A stretch of 64,000 nucleotides of DNA, from the NCBI GenBank assembly GCA_001730095.1, contig MDLF01000096.1, forward strand, positions 62,001 to 126,000, read 5' to 3'. Origin of the DNA: Rhodobacteraceae bacterium (ex Bugula neritina AB1). GTDB lineage: Bacteria; Pseudomonadota; Alphaproteobacteria; Rhodobacterales; Rhodobacteraceae. This document shows positions 62,440 to 64,000 of this stretch, piece by piece. Numbering within the stretch: position 1 is the first letter of the stretch; each line of letters begins with the position of its first letter. The position numbers and the translations under genes are program-made. The notes beneath the pieces are model-generated. The model worked only from the letters and a program-made list of their open reading frames with translations, did no database searches and had not been told where the DNA came from.

Positions 62440-62892
62440 TCATTTGGTTCGACTGCCTGCGAGTTTCACACTCTTGACCTCCTCCAGGCGACTGTTAGTG
62501 GCACTGAGGACGATGAGCATCGTTATCATCATCAAAGGCAAGGCACCGAAAGTTGGTTCACCTTTTTTCGGGCCTTCAGTTGTCACCCAGCCCAACCAGC
62601 TAAATGCGATTGAGATGAGCACCACTACAGAGAAAAAAATGGGCACGTTTATGAGGAAAAAACGCCTGTTGCGGGATTTTCCAGTCAGGAAGAGGTGTGT
62701 TCCGCAGGTTCCGCAAAGGTGAAAATCGGTCTTATTCACGCCTCTCCAGGGATTGGTACGCTCCATAGCCAGCGGTGATTGAATGCGTCCGCAATCGGGG
62801 CATTTTATTCCGCACCAGCGCGCCCAAAGACTGGGTCTTTCCCCGATCTTGGGCGCGCTGATTTTGAAGGGCTGGGTAGGCTCGTCCCGCAA
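62440..62892 (-). CDS. Small zinc-ribbon membrane protein between lpdA and odhB
   Basis: A 150-residue protein with two CxxC pairs near the N-terminus (IKCPDCGRI and HLCGTCGTHL), about 35 residues apart, and two membrane helices (about 82-102 and 116-132). It starts 4 bases after the odhB stop, so it is part of that operon. The sequence is lower in GC than its neighbours, hinting at a later insertion. It resembles small DUF983-like membrane proteins only in general layout; the function is unknown. Confidence 0.72.
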   Translation of the reverse strand: MRDEPTQPFKISAPKIGERPSLWARWCGIKCPDCGRIQSPLAMERTNPWRGVNKTDFHLCGTCGTHLFLTGKSRNRRFFLINVPIFFSVVVLISIAFSWLGWVTTEGPKKGEPTFGALPLMMITMLIVLSATNSRLEEVKSVKLAGSRTK

Positions 62893-62896
62893 CGGT

Positions 62897-64000
62897 TTAC
62901 AGATCCATCAGCAGGCGGCGCGGGTCTTCCAGCGCTTCCTTGACGCGAACCAGGAAGGTCACGGCGCCTTTGCCGTCGACGATGCGGTGGTCATAGCTGA
63001 GCGCCAGATACATCATCGGGCGGATCACCACCTGGCCATTGATCGCCATCGGGCGGTCCTGGATCTTGTGCATGCCCAGGATGCCGGACTGCGGCGGGTT
63101 CAGGATCGGCGAAGACATCAGCGAGCCGTAGACGCCGCCGTTGGAGATGGTGAAAGTGCCGCCCTGCATTTCCGCCATCGACAGCTTGCCGTCGCGGGCG
63201 CGGGCGCCTTTTTCGGCAATCGCCTTTTCGATCGCCGCAAAGGACATCGCATCCGCATCGCGGATCACCGGAACCACCAGACCCGTGGGGGTACCGGCCG
63301 CAATGCCCATGTGGACAAAGTTCTTATAGACGATGTCGGTGCCGTCGATCTCTGCGTTGACCTCGGGCACTTCCTTCAGCGCATGGCAGCAGGCTTTGGT
63401 GAAAAAGGACATAAAGCCCAGTTTTACACCGTGCTTCTTCAGGAACAGATCCTTGTATTCATTGCGTAGGGCCATCACCTCGGTCATGTCGACCTCATTG
63501 TAGGTGGTGAGCATGGCAGCGGTATTCTGGCTGTCCTTCAGGCGCCTGGCGATGGTCTGGCGCAGACGGGTCATTTTCACACGCTCTTCGCGCGCGGCGT
63601 CGTCCGCAGTCACGGGACCGCGCACCTGGGCAGGCGCTGGAGCTGCCGCAGGGGCTGCTTTGGCGGCAGCAACAGCGGCAGAGACGTCTTCCTTCATGAT
63701 GCGACCGTCGCGGCCGGTGCCGGTAACCTGGGACGCATTCAGCCCGGCTTCGGCCATCGCTTTTTCGGCGGAGGGCGCATTGGCAACATCCTTGGAACCG
63801 GACGCAGTCGCCGGAGCAGGAGCAGGAGCTGCCGCGGCAGCAGCTGCGGCGGCTCCGGAGGCGATCACGCCCAGCTGCGAGGCCGCCTGCACAGTTGCGC
63901 CTTCTGCGGCCATGATCTCGGTCAGCACGCCCGCTGCGGGGGCAGGAACTTCGACAGAGACCTTGTCGGTTTCCAGCTCGCACAGCATTTCATCCTGCGC
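62897..64000 (-). CDS. odhB: Dihydrolipoyllysine-residue succinyltransferase (E2), N-terminus cut by the window
   Basis: The frame runs off the right edge, so only about 367 C-terminal residues are seen. The lipoyl domain is represented by its end: [20 protein letters not shown] includes the lipoylated lysine. An alanine/proline linker, a peripheral-subunit-binding domain ([20 protein letters not shown]) and the catalytic domain with [18 protein letters not shown] (His and Asp) follow. [20 protein letters not shown] is typical of the 2-oxoglutarate type. It is the E2 partner of lpdA. Confidence 0.94.
   Translation of the reverse strand, partial: AQDEMLCELETDKVSVEVPAPAAGVLTEIMAAEGATVQAASQLGVIASGAAAAAAAAAPAPAPATASGSKDVANAPSAEKAMAEAGLNASQVTGTGRDGRIMKEDVSAAVAAAKAAPAAAPAPAQVRGPVTADDAAREERVKMTRLRQTIARRLKDSQNTAAMLTTYNEVDMTEVMALRNEYKDLFLKKHGVKLGFMSFFTKACCHALKEVPEVNAEIDGTDIVYKNFVHMGIAAGTPTGLVVPVIRDADAMSFAAIEKAIAEKGARARDGKLSMAEMQGGTFTISNGGVYGSLMSSPILNPPQSGILGMHKIQDRPMAINGQVVIRPMMYLALSYDHRIVDGKGAVTFLVRVKEALEDPRRLLMDL

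Overview
The window reads as chromosomal core DNA from a GC-rich alphaproteobacterium of the Rhodobacteraceae, most likely the Roseobacter group (Leisingera/Phaeobacter/Ruegeria-like). The genus is inferred from protein wording and gene order, not from a database search. Supporting signs are the plant-type glutamate-cysteine ligase, a 44-residue aa3-type cytochrome oxidase subunit IV, ETF-ubiquinone oxidoreductase, phaA/phaB, the order zinc-ribbon protein / ftsE-ftsX-plsC, and the lpdA/odhB end of a 2-oxoglutarate dehydrogenase operon. I see no rRNA, tRNA, CRISPR array, insertion sequence or prophage.

Layout. 0-1 kb: end of pgsA with moaD-moaE. 1-4.4 kb: OmpA-type envelope protein and ubiA. 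4.4-9.4 kb: rsmE, a GNAT enzyme, gshA, a YHS protein and small exported proteins. 9.6-13.9 kb: a minus-strand operon, pyrB, three unknown membrane-anchored genes, a dihydroorotase homologue that has lost its metal ligands, and plsY. 14-16.6 kb: uracil-DNA glycosylase, phosphoesterase, LysE exporter, moaB. 16.7-21.6 kb: an RND efflux adaptor/pump pair. 21.6-24.7 kb: Nudix, a DsbD-N-like protein, yqgE, tsaC. 24.8-29 kb: acyl-CoA dehydrogenase, MBL hydrolase, cytochrome oxidase subunit IV, a lipoprotein. 29-34.3 kb: azlCD, then the molybdenum-cofactor run fdhD, mobA, mobB, an unknown RNase H-like gene and moeA. 34.4-37.2 kb: greA operon and a soxR/VOC divergent pair. 37.3-43.9 kb: ETF-QO, TPR protein, ispE, polyprenyl diphosphate synthase, a methyltransferase. 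44-48 kb: DUF465 protein, DMT exporter, phaB, phaA. 48-52.3 kb: a degenerate EAL protein, TlpA-like thioredoxin, argH, two tiny lipoproteins. 52.8-57.8 kb: lysA, a TIGR02302 protein, a zinc-ribbon protein. 58-60.4 kb: ftsE-ftsX-plsC. 60.4-64 kb: EthD protein, lpdA, a small zinc-ribbon membrane protein, and odhB running off the edge.

How the genes work together. Molybdenum-cofactor genes occur at three separate places (moaD/E, moaB, fdhD-mobAB-moeA). phaB and phaA form the acetoacetyl-CoA/3-hydroxybutyryl-CoA arm of PHB synthesis and carry TTGC/GCAA motifs suggestive of PhaR control. SoxR faces a VOC gene across an 18-bp operator-like dyad. lpdA and odhB supply the E3 and E2 subunits of 2-oxoglutarate dehydrogenase.

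The best candidates for something new are: (1) three unknown genes, two of them bacterial-PH-like, locked between pyrB and a non-catalytic dihydroorotase; (2) an RNase H-fold DUF429-like protein translationally coupled to mobB and moeA; and (3) a modular family of intergenic hairpin repeats, seen at least five times, mostly just after stop codons.
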